The notes: generated from the letters alone by a model not told the origin. A DNA stretch of 40,392 nucleotides from Rhodocyclaceae bacterium (GCA_027492775.1 JAPUEC010000212.1:1-40392), one strand, 5' to 3'; shown: positions 1 through 9,817, counted from the first letter of the stretch. A program made the numbers and translations.

Positions 1-2
1 TG

Positions 3-3000
3 CTCGGCGCCGTCGCCTTCCGGCTGCTACCGGTGGCGCCGCTGCCGCAGGTCGATTTCCCCACCATCTCGGTTTCGGCCTCGCTGCCCGGCGCCAGTCC
101 GGAAACCATGGCGGCCACCATCGCCACGCCGCTCGAACGCTCGCTCGGCACTATCGCCGGTATTACCGAAATCACCTCCAGCAGTTCGCTCGGCAGTACC
201 CGCATCACCCTGCAATTCGATCTCGACCGCAACATCGACGGCTCCGCCCGGGAAGTGCAGGCGGCGCTCAATGCCGCGCGCAGCCTGCTGCCCACCGGCA
301 TGCCGGGCAACCCGACCTATCGCAAGGTCAATCCGGCCGATGCGCCCATCGTCATCCTTTCCATGACTTCCGATGTGATGACGCGCGGCCAGATGTACGA
401 CGTCGCTTCCACCGTGCTGGCGCAGAAGTTGTCGCAAGTGAATGGCGTCGGCCAGGTCACGGTCGGCGGCGGCTCGCTGCCGGCGGTGCGGGTGGCGCTC
501 GACCCTGGCGCGCTGGCGCGGGCCGGCATCGGCGCCGAGGAAGTGCGCACCGCCATTGCCGCCAACAACGTCAATCGGCCCAAAGGCGCGCTCGAGGATG
601 ACCAGCGCCACTGGCAGATCCTCGCCAACGATCAGGCGACCAAGGCGGCCGATTACTTACCCATCGTCGTTTCCTGGAAGAACGGCGCCGCCGTGCGCCT
701 CTCCGACGTCGCCAAGGTCGAGGATTCGGTGCAGGACGTGCGCAACGCCGGTCTCGCCAACGGCAAGCCGGCGGTGCTGCTCATCCTCAATCGCCAGCCA
801 GGTGCCAATATCATCGAAACCGTCGACCGCGTGCGCGATCTGCTGCCGCAGTTGCAGGCCTCGATTCCCGCCTCTATCGACCTCGCCGTGGCCATGGACC
901 GCACGCCCACCATCCGCGCCTCGCTACGCGAAGTCGAGCGCACGCTGCTCATTTCCATCGTCCTGGTGGTGCTGGTGGTGTTCCTCTTCCTGCGCAGCGG
1001 GCGGGCGGCGCTCATTCCCAGCATCGCCGTGCCGGTGTCGCTGCTCGGCACCTTCGCCGTCATGTACCTGGCTGGCTTCAGCCTCAACAATTTGTCGCTG
1101 ATGGCGCTGACCGTCGCCACCGGCTTCGTCGTCGATGACGCCGTGGTCGTGCTGGAGAACATTTCGCGCCACATCGAGAAGGGCATGAAGCCCTTCGAGG
1201 CAGCGCTGCAGGGCGCCCGTGAAGTGAGCTTCACCGTCGTTTCCATGAGCCTGTCGCTGATTGCCGTCTTCCTGCCCATCCTGCTCATGGGCGGCATCAT
1301 CGGCCGACTCTTCAGGGAATTCGCCGTCACCCTTTCCGCCGCCATTCTCGTTTCGCTGCTGGTGTCGCTCACCCTGACGCCGATGATGTGCGCCCGCCTG
1401 CTGAAGCGGGAAGATCCGGACAAGCCGCACGGCCGCCTGCACCGCTGGAGCGCCGGCGCGCTCGCTGCCATGCAGCGCGGCTACGCCCGCTCGCTCGACG
1501 TCGCCTTGCGGCACGGCGTCATCACCATGCTCGTTCTCTTGGTGACGGTGGCGGGCAATATCTGGCTCTACGGCTATATTCCTAAGGGCTTCTTCCCGCA
1601 GCAGGATACCGGCCGCCTCATGGGCGGCATCCAGGGCGACCAGAGCATTTCCTTCCAGGCCATGCGCCAGAAACTGGCGACTTTCGTCGATATCGTCCAG
1701 CAGGACCCGGCGGTGGATACCGTCGTCGGCTTCACCGGCGGCGGCCAGACTAACAGCGGGCGCATGTTCATCAGCTTGAAGCCGCTCTCCGAGCGCAAAT
1801 TGTCGGTCGATAAGGTCATCGGCCGCCTGCGCGGCAAGCTGGCGCGCGAACCCGGCGCCAGCCTCTTCCTGGTGCCGGTCCAGGATATCCGCATGGGCGG
1901 TCGCTCCGGCAACGCCCAGTACCAATACACCTTGCAAGCCGACGACATCGGCGAACTGCGCCTCTGGGAGCCGCGCCTGCGCCAGGCGCTGAGCCAGGTG
2001 AAGGAGCTGACCGACGTCAATACCGACGCCCAGGACAAGGGGCTGCAGACCAGCCTGATCGTCGACCGCGACGCCGTCGCCCGCCTTGGCCTCAACCAGC
2101 GCCTGATCAATGCCACCCTCAACGATCTCTTCGGCCAGCGCCAGGTGTCGACCATCTATAACCCGCTCAACCAGTACCGGGTGGTGATGGAAGCGGCGCC
2201 GCAATACCTGCAAAGCGCGGAATCGCTCAACGATGTTTTCGTCGTCGCGCCCGGCGGCGTCTCGGTGCCGCTCTCCGCCATCGCCCGCTGGGAGCCGACG
2301 GCGACGCCGCTGGCGGTCAATCACCAGGGGCAGTTCGCCGCCTCGACCATTTCCTTCAACCTGCCCGAGAGCGTTTCGCTGTCGCAGGCGACGGCGGCGA
2401 TCGGCCGCACCATGCAGGAAATCGGCGTGCCGGTTTCAGTGCAGGGCAGCTTCCAGGGCACCGCCAAGGCCTTCCAGGATTCGCTCGCCAACCAGCCGCT
2501 GCTCATCCTGGCGGCGCTGATCGCCGTTTATATCGTGCTCGGCATGCTTTACGAGAGTGTCGTCCATCCCGTGACCATTCTCTCCACCTTGCCCTCGGCC
2601 GGGGTTGGCGCCCTGCTCGGGCTGCTCGCCTTCGGCGCCGAATTCAGCATCATGGCCTTCATCGGTGTCGTGCTGCTCATCGGCATCGTCAAGAAAAACG
2701 CCATCATGATGATCGACTTCGCATTGGAGGCCGAGCGCAGCCGCGGCCTCTCATCGCACGACGCCATCCGCGAAGCTTGCCTGCTGCGCTTCCGCCCGAT
2801 CATGATGACCACCATGGCCGCGCTCTTCGGCGCCCTGCCGCTGGCACTCGGCAGCGGCGACGGTGCCGAACTGCGCCAGCCGCTCGGCATCTCCATCGTC
2901 GGCGGCCTCATCCTCAGTCAGTTGCTGACGCTTTACACGACCCCGGTAATCTACCTGTATCTCGATCGCTTCCGCCTGTGGAGCCTCGCCCGGCGCAAGC

Positions 3001-3041
3001 GCGCCGCTGTGCCCCAGACGGTCACGGAAAGTCCGACATGA
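3..3041 (+). CDS. RND multidrug efflux permease (MdtB/MdtC-like), 5'-truncated
   Basis: Proton-driven inner-membrane pump of the AcrB/HAE1 family, which moves drugs and other toxic compounds to an outer-membrane channel through a periplasmic adaptor. The frame is open at the window edge, so the real start lies upstream; 1012 residues are visible of the usual 1020-1050. The start LGAVAF...[12 protein letters not shown] is the end of TM1 and the first porter strand. The adjacent acidic pair of TM4 (VVDDAVVV, visible residues 378-379) needed for proton relay is present, as is the late [13 protein letters not shown] segment. The PLPQVDFP start resembles MdtB/MdtC and MuxB/MuxC proteins more than AcrB. 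The stop overlaps the next start (ATGA), so the two are translationally coupled. Family is sure; substrate unknown. Confidence 0.95.
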   Translation, partial: LGAVAFRLLPVAPLPQVDFPTISVSASLPGASPETMAATIATPLERSLGTIAGITEITSSSSLGSTRITLQFDLDRNIDGSAREVQAALNAARSLLPTGMPGNPTYRKVNPADAPIVILSMTSDVMTRGQMYDVASTVLAQKLSQVNGVGQVTVGGGSLPAVRVALDPGALARAGIGAEEVRTAIAANNVNRPKGALEDDQRHWQILANDQATKAADYLPIVVSWKNGAAVRLSDVAKVEDSVQDVRNAGLANGKPAVLLILNRQPGANIIETVDRVRDLLPQLQASIPASIDLAVAMDRTPTIRASLREVERTLLISIVLVVLVVFLFLRSGRAALIPSIAVPVSLLGTFAVMYLAGFSLNNLSLMALTVATGFVVDDAVVVLENISRHIEKGMKPFEAALQGAREVSFTVVSMSLSLIAVFLPILLMGGIIGRLFREFAVTLSAAILVSLLVSLTLTPMMCARLLKREDPDKPHGRLHRWSAGALAAMQRGYARSLDVALRHGVITMLVLLVTVAGNIWLYGYIPKGFFPQQDTGRLMGGIQGDQSISFQAMRQKLATFVDIVQQDPAVDTVVGFTGGGQTNSGRMFISLKPLSERKLSVDKVIGRLRGKLAREPGASLFLVPVQDIRMGGRSGNAQYQYTLQADDIGELRLWEPRLRQALSQVKELTDVNTDAQDKGLQTSLIVDRDAVARLGLNQRLINATLNDLFGQRQVSTIYNPLNQYRVVMEAAPQYLQSAESLNDVFVVAPGGVSVPLSAIARWEPTATPLAVNHQGQFAASTISFNLPESVSLSQATAAIGRTMQEIGVPVSVQGSFQGTAKAFQDSLANQPLLILAALIAVYIVLGMLYESVVHPVTILSTLPSAGVGALLGLLAFGAEFSIMAFIGVVLLIGIVKKNAIMMIDFALEAERSRGLSSHDAIREACLLRFRPIMMTTMAALFGALPLALGSGDGAELRQPLGISIVGGLILSQLLTLYTTPVIYLYLDRFRLWSLARRKRAAVPQTVTESPT

Positions 3042-4480
3042 CCCCGATCCGCATTGCCTGTTCCCTTGTGCTGTTGACGCTCGCCGGTTGCGCCGTCGGC
3101 CCCGATTACGAACGCCCGGCCGTAGCCGTGCCCGCCGCTTTCAAGGAGGCTGGCGAGTGGAAGGTGGCCGAACCGAAGGATGAAGCGCCGCGCGGCAAAT
3201 GGTGGGAAATCTACGGCGATGTGCAATTGAATGCGCTGGTCGAGCAGGTGGCAATTTCCAACCAGAACGTCCGCGCCGCCGAGGCGCAATACCGCCAGGC
3301 GGTCGCGGCGCTGGACGCGACCCGAGCGGGGCTGTTCCCGACGCTCAACGCCAATGTTTCCGCCTCGCGCGGCCAGGGCGCGACCGGCGCCACGAGTGGA
3401 GCGACCACTAGCGGCGGCCCGGTACGCGAGACCGATCGTGTCTCCCTCGGTGTCGGCTGGGAGGCCGATGTCTGGGGTCGCATTCGGCGCGGCGTCGAAT
3501 CCGGCCAAGCCTCCGCCCAGGCTGGTGTCGCCGATCTGCAGGGCCCGCTTTTAAGCGCCCAGGCGACGCTGGTGCAGGTCTATATCCAGTTGCGCGTCAG
3601 CGATGCCCAGCGCCGCCTGCTCGACCGCAATGTCGTCGCCTACCAGCGCTCGCTTGAGATCACCCGCAACCGCTACGAAGCGGGCGTGGCGGGAAAAGTG
3701 GATGTGGCGCAGGCGGAAACGCAGCTCAAATCGCTCCAGGCCCAGGTCATCGACGTGCAGTTGCAGCGGGCGCAGCTGGAGCATGCCATCGCCGCGCTCA
3801 TCGGCAAGACGCCGTCCGAATTCAGCCTCGCCCCGACCGAGACGCTGCCGGCTTTGCCGGCCGCCCCGCGGGCCTTGCCCTCGGCGCTGCTCGAGCGCCG
3901 CCCCGACGTCGCCGCCGCCGAGCGCCGTGCCGCCGCCGCCAATGCCGAGATTGGCGTCGCCCAGGCAGCCTTCTTCCCGGCGCTGACCCTTTCCGCCAGC
4001 GGTGGCTACCAGAGTTCCAGCTGGGCGCACCTCTTGAGCCTGCCCAACCGCTTCTGGTCCATCGGCCCGGCGCTGGCGCTCACCCTCTTCGATGCCGGCG
4101 CCCGTTCGGCGCGCAAGGAAGGGGCGGTCGCCGGCTACGACCGTGCGGTAGCGACCTACCGCCAGACGGTGCTGACCGCCTTCCAGGAGGTCGAAGACAA
4201 TCTCGCCGCCCTGCGCCTGCTCGCCGACACCGATGAAATCCAGCGCGCCGCCGCCGCCTCGGCTGCGGAAGCCTTGCGCCTGACCGAGAACCAGTACAAG
4301 GCAGGGACGGTGAGCTACCTCAACGTGGTTTCGACCCAGTCCGCCTCGCTCAACGCCGAGCGCAACCTGATCGAAGTCACCGGCCGCCGGCTGCTTGCCA
4401 GCGCCGCCTTGCAAAAGGCGCTGGGCGGAGGTTGGAGCGGCCTTGGCAGCCCTTCGCCAGCCGGCCGTCCTCTGGAGTGA
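3038..4480 (+). CDS. NodT-family outer-membrane efflux lipoprotein (TolC-like)
   Basis: Outer-membrane factor that forms the exit duct of the RND pump encoded just upstream. The ATG overlaps the pump's stop codon, which fixes this start although the frame is open further upstream. A signal peptide ends in the lipobox LTLAGC (Cys18), followed by the family hallmark AVGPDYERP. The 480 residues contain two OEP repeats, each with long alpha-helical stretches (for example [14 protein letters not shown] and [21 protein letters not shown]). The length is normal for NodT-type factors. The adaptor gene of the tripartite system should lie left of the window. The family call is sure. Confidence 0.95.
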   Translation: MTPIRIACSLVLLTLAGCAVGPDYERPAVAVPAAFKEAGEWKVAEPKDEAPRGKWWEIYGDVQLNALVEQVAISNQNVRAAEAQYRQAVAALDATRAGLFPTLNANVSASRGQGATGATSGATTSGGPVRETDRVSLGVGWEADVWGRIRRGVESGQASAQAGVADLQGPLLSAQATLVQVYIQLRVSDAQRRLLDRNVVAYQRSLEITRNRYEAGVAGKVDVAQAETQLKSLQAQVIDVQLQRAQLEHAIAALIGKTPSEFSLAPTETLPALPAAPRALPSALLERRPDVAAAERRAAAANAEIGVAQAAFFPALTLSASGGYQSSSWAHLLSLPNRFWSIGPALALTLFDAGARSARKEGAVAGYDRAVATYRQTVLTAFQEVEDNLAALRLLADTDEIQRAAAASAAEALRLTENQYKAGTVSYLNVVSTQSASLNAERNLIEVTGRRLLASAALQKALGGGWSGLGSPSPAGRPLE

Positions 4481-4603
4481 GGAGATGGTCGCCACGCTAT
4501 ATTCCCGACTGATCTTGTCGGTTTTTGACGCAGGTCAAAGTGGCGAGTCAGACCGCTTCATAAGATAACGCTTATTGTTTTTCAAGCTGGCGTGATCTGT
4601 CGC

Positions 4604-4810
4604 ATGGCCAAGAAAATTCCTCTCCATCCCAAGCACCCCGAGCGCATCTGCTGGGGCTGCGACAAATATTGCGCCGCCAATGCCATGAACTGCGGCAACG
4701 GCTCCGAGCGCGCTCAGCATCCGGTCGAACTCATGGGCGAGGACTGGTATCTCGACGGCGATTGGGGGCTGGAGTTGTCCGAAGATGGCTTGTCGGTTCG
4801 TTCGCGCTGA
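4604..4810 (+). CDS. DUF3079-family small protein
   Basis: A 68-residue protein starting MAKKIPLHPKHPERICWGCDKYC. It has four Cys in the first half (Cys16, Cys19, Cys23, Cys30 by my count) and an acidic, Trp-containing tail with GEDWYLDGDWGL. The pattern matches the short proteobacterial DUF3079 family, whose function is unknown. The Cys arrangement (CWGCDKYC) suggests metal binding, but that is inference. A GTG twelve bases upstream is an alternative start; ATG is preferred because MAKK is the usual family beginning. A strong hairpin follows about 80 bp downstream, so it is probably transcribed alone. Confidence 0.8.
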   Translation: MAKKIPLHPKHPERICWGCDKYCAANAMNCGNGSERAQHPVELMGEDWYLDGDWGLELSEDGLSVRSR

Positions 4811-4891
4811 CCGTTGGCGAATTGGTTTGCTGGGCCGGTTGAGGAGGTCGGTGCGATGACACCCATTTTCCGCGTTCCCAAGAGATGAAAA

Positions 4892-4933
4892 CCGCAGCAC
4901 CGATAAAGGGCGGGTGCTGCGGAGCTTCTTTTT
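4892..4933 (+). terminator. Rho-independent terminator after DUF3079 gene (possibly bidirectional)
   Basis: A perfect 10-bp stem (CCGCAGCACC at 4892-4901 and GGTGCTGCGG at 4913-4922) with an 11-base loop is followed by a T-rich run at 4926-4932. On the other strand the stem is followed by TTTTC, so it may also end thiol peroxidase transcripts arriving from the right. Confidence 0.8.
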
Positions 4934-4967
4934 GCTTGGGCGGCAACACTTGCGGCCGCCCTCGCTT

Positions 4968-5471
4968 TCAGCCGAGCGCCGCCAAGGCTGCCGCGTAATC
5001 CGGTTCGTTCTTGATTTCCGGCACCAGTTCGCTGTGCAGGACGGCGTCGTTTTCGTCCAGCACGACCACGGCACGGGCGGCGACGCCCGCCAGCGGCCCG
5101 GTTTTGATCGCCACCCCGTAGGCTTCAAGAAATTCGCGACCACGCATGGTCGAAAGGGTGATGACGTTGCTCAGACCCTCGGCGCCGCAGAAACGGCTCT
5201 GGGCGAAGGGCAGGTCGGCGGAGATGCAGAGCACCACGGCGTTGGGAATCTCATTCGCCTTCTGGTTGAACTGCCGGACCGACATGGCGCAGGTCGGCGT
5301 GTCGATGCTGGGGAAAATGTTGAGGATCTTGCGCTTGCCGGCGAAGCTCGCCAGCGTGACGTCGGCGAGATCCTTGCCGACCAGTGAAAACTGTGTGCCT
5401 TGTTTTCCCTTGCCGGGGAATTCGCCGGCAACTTCGATCGGGTTTCCGGCCAGGGTGACGGTGTTGGGCAT
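4968..5471 (-). CDS. tpx: Thiol peroxidase (Tpx), atypical 2-Cys peroxiredoxin
   Basis: Cytoplasmic or periplasmic-facing antioxidant enzyme that reduces hydrogen peroxide and alkyl hydroperoxides using thioredoxin. The protein has 167 residues, close to E. coli Tpx (168). The peroxidatic Cys61 lies in PSIDTPTC and the resolving Cys95 in SRFCGAEGL, the same positions as in E. coli. The start [11 protein letters not shown] is supported by an AGGAG element upstream (reverse strand), so longer upstream frames are not used. It is monocistronic and divergent from the DUF4112 gene. The call is sure. Confidence 0.96.
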   Translation of the reverse strand: MPNTVTLAGNPIEVAGEFPGKGKQGTQFSLVGKDLADVTLASFAGKRKILNIFPSIDTPTCAMSVRQFNQKANEIPNAVVLCISADLPFAQSRFCGAEGLSNVITLSTMRGREFLEAYGVAIKTGPLAGVAARAVVVLDENDAVLHSELVPEIKNEPDYAAALAALG

Positions 5472-5656
5472 TGGATGCTCCTGCTGTTGTTGGGCTCTCG
5501 ATTGTCGCATCACCAAGCCGGGCATTCCATATTTCTTCCAAGCGTCGCCGCGCTTCCGGCCGCCAATTATGAGCGGCGATGAAACCTTTGCCCGCCCGGC
5601 GATTCCCACAACCGAGAGAACATGCATGGTCGCGATCGATCAAGCGCAATCCATCG

Positions 5657-6157
5657 ATGCCCAGAAACCGAAACCGCCTTCAAAACGCGCCGCTCTCGCC
5701 AGAGCGGCAAAAGATCAGCGAACGGATCAACGCCGTCGCCTGGCTGCTCGACAGTGCCATTCGACTTCCGGGCGGTTTCCGCATTGGCGTCGACGCCCTG
5801 ATCGGGCTGGTGCCCTTCCTCGGCGACGCGGTCGGCGTATTGTTCTCCGGCTACATTCTCCATCAGGCGGTGCGGGCGGGAGCGCCGCCGGCCTTGCTTT
5901 TGCGCATGGTCCTCAATGTTGCCGTGGAAGGCATCGTCGGCGCGGTGCCGTTCCTCGGCGATATCTTCGATGCTGCCTGGAAGGCCAACATGCGCAACGC
6001 GGCGTTGCTCGACCGGCATCTTGAAGACCCTCGGGGCGCGCGGAAGTCGAGCTGGTTCTTCGTTGCCGTTTTGGTGCTTGCCCTCGTCGGCTTTCTGCTG
6101 CTCATGGCCGGCCTGTCCTTCACGGCCCTCGCCGGGATCAAGCGCTTGTTCGGTTGA
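5657..6157 (+). CDS. DUF4112 domain membrane protein
   Basis: A 166-residue protein with a duplicated motif: GLVPFLGDAVG at about residues 50-60 and GAVPFLGDIFD at about 95-105. This duplication and the following AAWKANMRN are typical of DUF4112 proteins, whose role is unknown. A hydrophobic helix at about 134-155 near the C-terminus is a clear membrane segment; the two P-F-L-G-D regions sit in weaker hydrophobic stretches. The frame is open further upstream, but the ATG at 5657 gives a sensible N-terminus (MPRNRNRLQN) rather than an arginine-rich leader. Family call good, function unknown. Confidence 0.85.
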   Translation: MPRNRNRLQNAPLSPERQKISERINAVAWLLDSAIRLPGGFRIGVDALIGLVPFLGDAVGVLFSGYILHQAVRAGAPPALLLRMVLNVAVEGIVGAVPFLGDIFDAAWKANMRNAALLDRHLEDPRGARKSSWFFVAVLVLALVGFLLLMAGLSFTALAGIKRLFG

Positions 6158-6346
6158 GGGCCCGGAATATTGAATGCCGAGCTCGTCTTCGCTTCGCATG
6201 GCCCGGAAACAATTGCTTACAGACCGCAACATCTTCATGTCTGCCTGCTGCCGGCGCTGAGGCTATAGTGAAGAATGTGGCGGTGGAGCGCTTCGGGCGA
6301 TCGTTTTGCGCGAGCGCGATTCTGCCGGATGAGAAGGGCATGCATC

Positions 6347-6676
6347 ATGAGATCACTCAAATCGTTAATCGTTTTTCTTATGCTGATCGCCGCCGGGACG
6401 GGCAGCGCGCTGGCGCAGCATCACCGGCACCACCACGGTGGCGTGCGTTTTGGCGTCGTGGTCGGCCCGGCTTGGGGGCCATGGTATCCGCCGCCCTATT
6501 ACTACTACCCGCCGGTGGTCATCGAGCGCGCTCCGCCGCCGGTCTATATCGAGCAGTCGACCGCGCCGGCCCCAACCGCTTACTGGTACTACTGCCCGAC
6601 CGCGAATGCCTATTATCCGTACGTCAAGAATTGTCCGGTGCCCTGGCAAACCGTGACACCCAGGCCGCCCGGCTGA
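6347..6676 (+). CDS. Small exported His/Tyr/Pro-rich protein, function unknown
   Basis: A 109-residue protein with a clear signal peptide (MRSLKSLIVFLMLIAAG, probable cleavage after ALA). The mature part begins HHRHHHGG and carries a Tyr/Pro-rich stretch (PPPYYYYPPVV) and a paired-Cys tail (YWYYCPTANAYYPYVKNC). Short exported proteins of this look are common in proteobacteria, where YYYCPxxxxYYPYVxxCPxxW resembles a small repeated envelope motif. The His cluster could bind metal, but nothing proves it. It lies 13 bp before a lipoprotein gene on the same strand and is probably co-transcribed with it. Confidence 0.8.
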   Translation: MRSLKSLIVFLMLIAAGTGSALAQHHRHHHGGVRFGVVVGPAWGPWYPPPYYYYPPVVIERAPPPVYIEQSTAPAPTAYWYYCPTANAYYPYVKNCPVPWQTVTPRPPG

Positions 6677-6689
6677 CTTTCGGGGAAAG

Positions 6690-7235
6690 ATGATGATGAA
6701 AGCACCTTCAGCCCTTCTCGCCTTGCTGATGGTCGGCGGATGCGCCAGCCTCCCCACCGGACCGAGCCTGATGGCACTGCCCGGGACCGGCAAGAGCTTC
6801 GAGCAATTCCGCGCCGACGATTCCGAGTGCCGGCGTTATGCCTTCGAGCAGATCGGCGGCAGGACGGCCGACCGGGCGGCTACCGATTCGGCGGTGCGTA
6901 GCGCCGTGGTCGGAACGGTGATTGGCGCGGCCGCGGGTGCGGCGATCGGCGGGCGTAATGGCGCTGGGGTCGGTGCGGGCGCCGGCTTACTGGTCGGCGG
7001 CGCGGCGGGTTCCGACGCCGCCCAGCGGTCGTCCTACGGCAGCCAGCGCAGTTATGACAATGCCTACATCCAGTGCATGTACGCCAAGGGGCAGAAAGTC
7101 CCAGTTTCCGGGACGCTGCTCGAATCCACCCGTCCCTTGCAATCGGCACCGCCGGGGAGTTATCCGCCACCGCCGCCGGGCAATCCGCCCCCGCCACCCC
7201 CTGGCAGCCCACCGTCTCCGCCGCCGGCCAGATAG
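6690..7235 (+). CDS. Glycine-zipper lipoprotein with proline-rich C-terminus
   Basis: About 180 residues, with three consecutive ATG codons at the start; any may be used, and the GGGGAAAG element suits the later ones. The N-terminus is a lipoprotein signal (LLALLMVGGCAS). The middle has a Gly/Ala zipper (VIGAAAGAAIGGRNGAGVG... followed by GLLVGGAAGS), a pattern of membrane-inserting glycine-zipper proteins. FRADDSECRRYAFEQ precedes it and YDNAYIQCMYAKGQKVP follows, the usual frame of this lipoprotein family. The tail is almost pure Pro/Gly/Ser. Probably an outer-membrane lipoprotein; precise role unknown. Confidence 0.85.
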   Translation: MMMKAPSALLALLMVGGCASLPTGPSLMALPGTGKSFEQFRADDSECRRYAFEQIGGRTADRAATDSAVRSAVVGTVIGAAAGAAIGGRNGAGVGAGAGLLVGGAAGSDAAQRSSYGSQRSYDNAYIQCMYAKGQKVPVSGTLLESTRPLQSAPPGSYPPPPPGNPPPPPPGSPPSPPPAR

Positions 7236-7323
7236 CATCGGCCACCGTATTTTTCGGCGTGCAGCGGAAGGGAAGCAAGGCCGCCATGACCAATCACTAG
7301 GGAAGCTATTTAGAGGAGCGGAT

Positions 7324-7650
7324 ATGAATGCCGTGAAACGATGCTTCTTCATGGCGGTGCTTTTTGCAGCTTCAGCCGCCTCCTTTGCCTCGGAGTCAGA
7401 ACCTGTCCAAAAATCCGGATCGACTGCGTTTTGCCTGTACGAATTGCCGGGCGACGGCAATGGCGGGCGTCGGCGATGGGTCAATCTCGGCATTGTCCAG
7501 TATGTCGAAATCGGGCGTTCGGACGTGACCATCTACTACGGCGGCGGCAATTTCGGTAGCGGGCATGAGGCCCGGATTCCGGTGGCCAACCCACAGGAAG
7601 CGCTCGTATTGCTGCACAAGATGGCGGAACGCGCCCGCTCCTGCAGTTGA
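7324..7650 (+). CDS. Small secreted protein, function unknown
   Basis: A 108-residue protein with an AGAGGAG-like element just upstream of its ATG. An N-terminal signal peptide (MNAVKRCFFMAVLFAASAASFAS) is followed by a compact mature region of about 85 residues with a single early Cys (TAFCLYELPG) and a C-terminal Cys (ARSCS). Those two could form a disulfide. The middle, YVEIGRSDVTIYYGGGNFGSG, looks like beta strands. I do not recognise a family. It follows the two other small envelope genes on the same strand. Confidence 0.72.
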   Translation: MNAVKRCFFMAVLFAASAASFASESEPVQKSGSTAFCLYELPGDGNGGRRRWVNLGIVQYVEIGRSDVTIYYGGGNFGSGHEARIPVANPQEALVLLHKMAERARSCS

Positions 7651-7798
7651 GCCATCCGGCGCTTTCCTTAGCTGCGCCCTTCACGCCGTCGGGCCGACGG
7701 AACGAAAACTGCTCCAGTGAGATGACGGCATGCCCGTCCCTTTCCCCTTGCCATGCCCTGTGTGTGGCCATATGGCCTGATGGAGTAGATTAAGAAAA

Positions 7799-8281
7799 AT
7801 GGACGTTCTATTGGAAGAGCGCGAGACGCTGCCGCTCAAGGATGCCGTGAAGCACCTGCTCGAGGAGTGCCGTATGGTACTCCCGGGCATTCAGGCGCTG
7901 TTTGGATTTCAGTTGATCGTCGTGTTCAATCCCGGCTTCGATGAAAAATTTAGTCGGCTGGACCAGTATCTGCATCTGGTCGCCATCGCGCTGGTGGCGA
8001 TCGCGGTGGTGCTGGTGATGTCGCCGGCGGCCTGGCACCGCCAGCTGGGGCCGCGGGAAGTTTCCGCCGGCTTTCTCCGCATTTCGACACGGCTGCTATT
8101 GGCCAGCATGTTTCCGCTGGCCTTCGGTATTTGCCTCGATTTTTTCCTGATCGCGGAAATCATCACCGATGACGGCCTTGTCCCGGCGGTGATGGCGACG
8201 GCGCTGCTCGCCTGCTTTATTGCGTTTTGGTTTGTCTTCCCGCGCCTGGAGCGGCTGCGCGGATATCTCGGGCGCGCCTGA
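7799..8281 (+). CDS. DUF6328-like four-helix membrane protein
   Basis: A 160-residue integral membrane protein. A charged N-terminus (MDVLLEERETLPLKDAVKHLLEECRMVLPGIQALFGFQL) leads into four hydrophobic segments at about 31-45, 60-80, 98-122 and 127-148. The motif LLEECR..LPG.Q.LFGFQL..VF...F matches small membrane proteins catalogued as DUF6328; their function is not known. The gene is converging on the minus-strand flavoprotein gene, with only 21 bp between stop codons. Confidence 0.75.
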   Translation: MDVLLEERETLPLKDAVKHLLEECRMVLPGIQALFGFQLIVVFNPGFDEKFSRLDQYLHLVAIALVAIAVVLVMSPAAWHRQLGPREVSAGFLRISTRLLLASMFPLAFGICLDFFLIAEIITDDGLVPAVMATALLACFIAFWFVFPRLERLRGYLGRA

Positions 8282-8302
8282 GCAGCGCGCCCGTATTCAA
8301 GG

Positions 8303-9547
8303 TCATTCCGGCAAGGCGATTTTGCCGTCGGTGCTGAACTGGTAGTCGTGGAAGATGTGCTCGGCGGTGAGTAACTGGTAGCTGCCATCCTCGAGCTTTT
8401 TGGTGGTGTCCTTGAGCCGGTAGGTGTAGTGGCCGCAGGTCCAGCAGTTGAAGTTGCGCATCTGGGTGCACAGGCAGGTCTTGTCCATCACCTTGACCCG
8501 CTTCGCATCCGGGTGCAGCGCCACTTCACGGTTGTAAGCGGTGATGTAGCTGCAGTTGCCGTTGGCGTCGAGCAGGTAGCCGTAGGACTCGCAATTGGGC
8601 CGGATGCCGTCGCCGATCGCCGGGCTGCTCTTCAGCATGCGCATCGGGTAGCCGGTCGGAGAAATCTGGTTGACTTCGATATCGGCTTCGCTCGCCTTGA
8701 AGTATTCCTGCTGGACCTTGGCCGGCAGTCCGCATTCCTTGGCGACGGTGAAGCGGGTCGCGACCTGGACGGCGGAGGCGCCGTTCTCAAGGAAGGAAAC
8801 CGCATCGCTGCCGGTGAAAATGCCGCCCGCCGGGATGAGCGGAATGTCGATGTTTTCGGTCTTCATCCACGCCCGGATTTCGGCGACGATGGTCGCCAGG
8901 TCGTAAGCTGCCCAATCCATGCCGAATCCGAGGTGGCCACCGGCCAGCGGGCCTTCGATCACCACATAATCCGGCAGGCGGTTGGTGCGCGCGGATTTGC
9001 GCAGGAACAACTGCAGCGCGCGCAGCGATGAAACGATGATGCCGAGCTTGACGTCGCGGAAACGCGGGTGATCCTCGATCAGGGCGAAGCTGCCCAGATG
9101 CAGGCCGGCGGCAAGGGTGACGCCATCGATGCCGGCATCCAGCGCCGCCGCCAGACGCACCTTCAAGGTCTCCTTGGGCGCGTTCATGGTCAGCTTTTCC
9201 ATGCAGTTGATGAAGATCATGCCTTCGCCCCGCTTGGCGTCCATGGTGTTGCCGACGTGGAGGCGCGTCGCCTCTTCCAATTCGCCCAGGTTGAACTGCA
9301 CCTCGGCCTTGTTGGTGTTGGCCATGGTGTTCTTGTAGAACTTGGCCTTGTCCTTGACGAAGCTGGTGTCGTAACGGCGATCGGTCACCGTCTGGACCAT
9401 GGCGTCGGAGATATGCCCGACGCCGCCCAGCTTGGCGGCAACCAGTGCCAATTCGGTGGTCGAAATATCGACGCCCATACCGCCCACCATGATCGGCACC
9501 AGTTCCTGCTTGCCCAACTTCAGGCGAAAATCATCCACACGCTTCAT
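8303..9547 (-). CDS. Nitronate monooxygenase-like FMN oxidoreductase with Cys-rich C-terminal extension
   Basis: FMN-dependent TIM-barrel protein of the nitronate monooxygenase / 2-nitropropane dioxygenase family (414 residues). N-terminal PIMVGGMGVDIST, the central EGPLAGGHLGFG (about 199-209) and the phosphate-binding IPAGGIFTGSDA (238-249) with GASAVQVATRF are typical of class II-like members. After the barrel, residues 315-380 form an extension with Cys319, Cys332, Cys358, Cys360, Cys368 and Cys371 (CLC...NCWTCGHY), not part of the standard fold. The ATG at 9547 follows a GAGGGG element; a TTG one codon upstream is less likely. The physiological substrate is unknown; related proteins oxidise nitronates, and others are enoyl reductases. 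Confidence 0.88.
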   Translation of the reverse strand: MKRVDDFRLKLGKQELVPIMVGGMGVDISTTELALVAAKLGGVGHISDAMVQTVTDRRYDTSFVKDKAKFYKNTMANTNKAEVQFNLGELEEATRLHVGNTMDAKRGEGMIFINCMEKLTMNAPKETLKVRLAAALDAGIDGVTLAAGLHLGSFALIEDHPRFRDVKLGIIVSSLRALQLFLRKSARTNRLPDYVVIEGPLAGGHLGFGMDWAAYDLATIVAEIRAWMKTENIDIPLIPAGGIFTGSDAVSFLENGASAVQVATRFTVAKECGLPAKVQQEYFKASEADIEVNQISPTGYPMRMLKSSPAIGDGIRPNCESYGYLLDANGNCSYITAYNREVALHPDAKRVKVMDKTCLCTQMRNFNCWTCGHYTYRLKDTTKKLEDGSYQLLTAEHIFHDYQFSTDGKIALPE

Positions 9548-9665
9548 CAAATACCCCTCGGGAGGTCGCGGTTGCTCCGCAACGCTTATAACCGATTCCC
9601 GTTAAAAAATGGTTACCCATTGTCCAAAAAACGCCAGACCTTTTGCCCATGAGAACAAGCGACAA

Positions 9666-9683
9666 CGCCGGCGAACGCCGGCG
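9666..9683 (-). terminator. Hairpin downstream of tRNA-Leu
   Basis: The self-complementary arms CGCCGGCG (9666-9673) and CGCCGGCG (9676-9683) are separated by two bases, so the RNA would fold with a slightly opened loop. On the minus strand only a loose T-rich run follows, so termination strength is uncertain. Its position just past the tRNA 3' end fits a processing or termination hairpin. Confidence 0.4.
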
Positions 9684-9689
9684 CTTCAG

Positions 9690-9774
9690 TGGTGCCGAGA
9701 GAGGGACTCGAACCCTCACGCCTTTCGGCGGCGGATTTTGAATCCGCTGCGTCTACCGATTCCGCCACCTCGGC
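9690..9774 (-). tRNA. tRNA-Leu (anticodon CAA)
   Basis: The reverse strand folds as a class II tRNA: 7-bp acceptor stem (GCCGAGG paired with TCTCGGC, one G-U pair), D arm, a GCGGA/TCCGC anticodon stem with loop TTCAAAA (anticodon CAA, reads UUG), a long variable arm (CGCC GAAA GGCG) and a T arm with GGTTCGAGTCC. CCA is encoded at the 3' end (9690-9692). The long variable arm and discriminator A73 identify leucine. Confidence 0.97.
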
Positions 9775-9788
9775 CGGGTGGAGGGCGA

Positions 9789-9817
9789 ATTATGCGCGAA
9801 ACGGCAATGGGCGACAA
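9789..9817 (-). promoter_or_regulatory. Sigma-70-type promoter of tRNA-Leu
   Basis: On the minus strand TTGTCG (9812-9817) and CATAAT (9789-9794) are spaced by exactly 17 bp, four and five matches to the sigma-70 consensus. The mature tRNA begins 14 bp beyond the -10 box, a normal stable-RNA leader distance. Confidence 0.65.

Noticed and set aside
924-2324. Minus-strand open frame of 466 residues inside the RND pump
   Set aside because: Antisense shadow of a conserved efflux gene; composition dominated by His/Gln/Arg.
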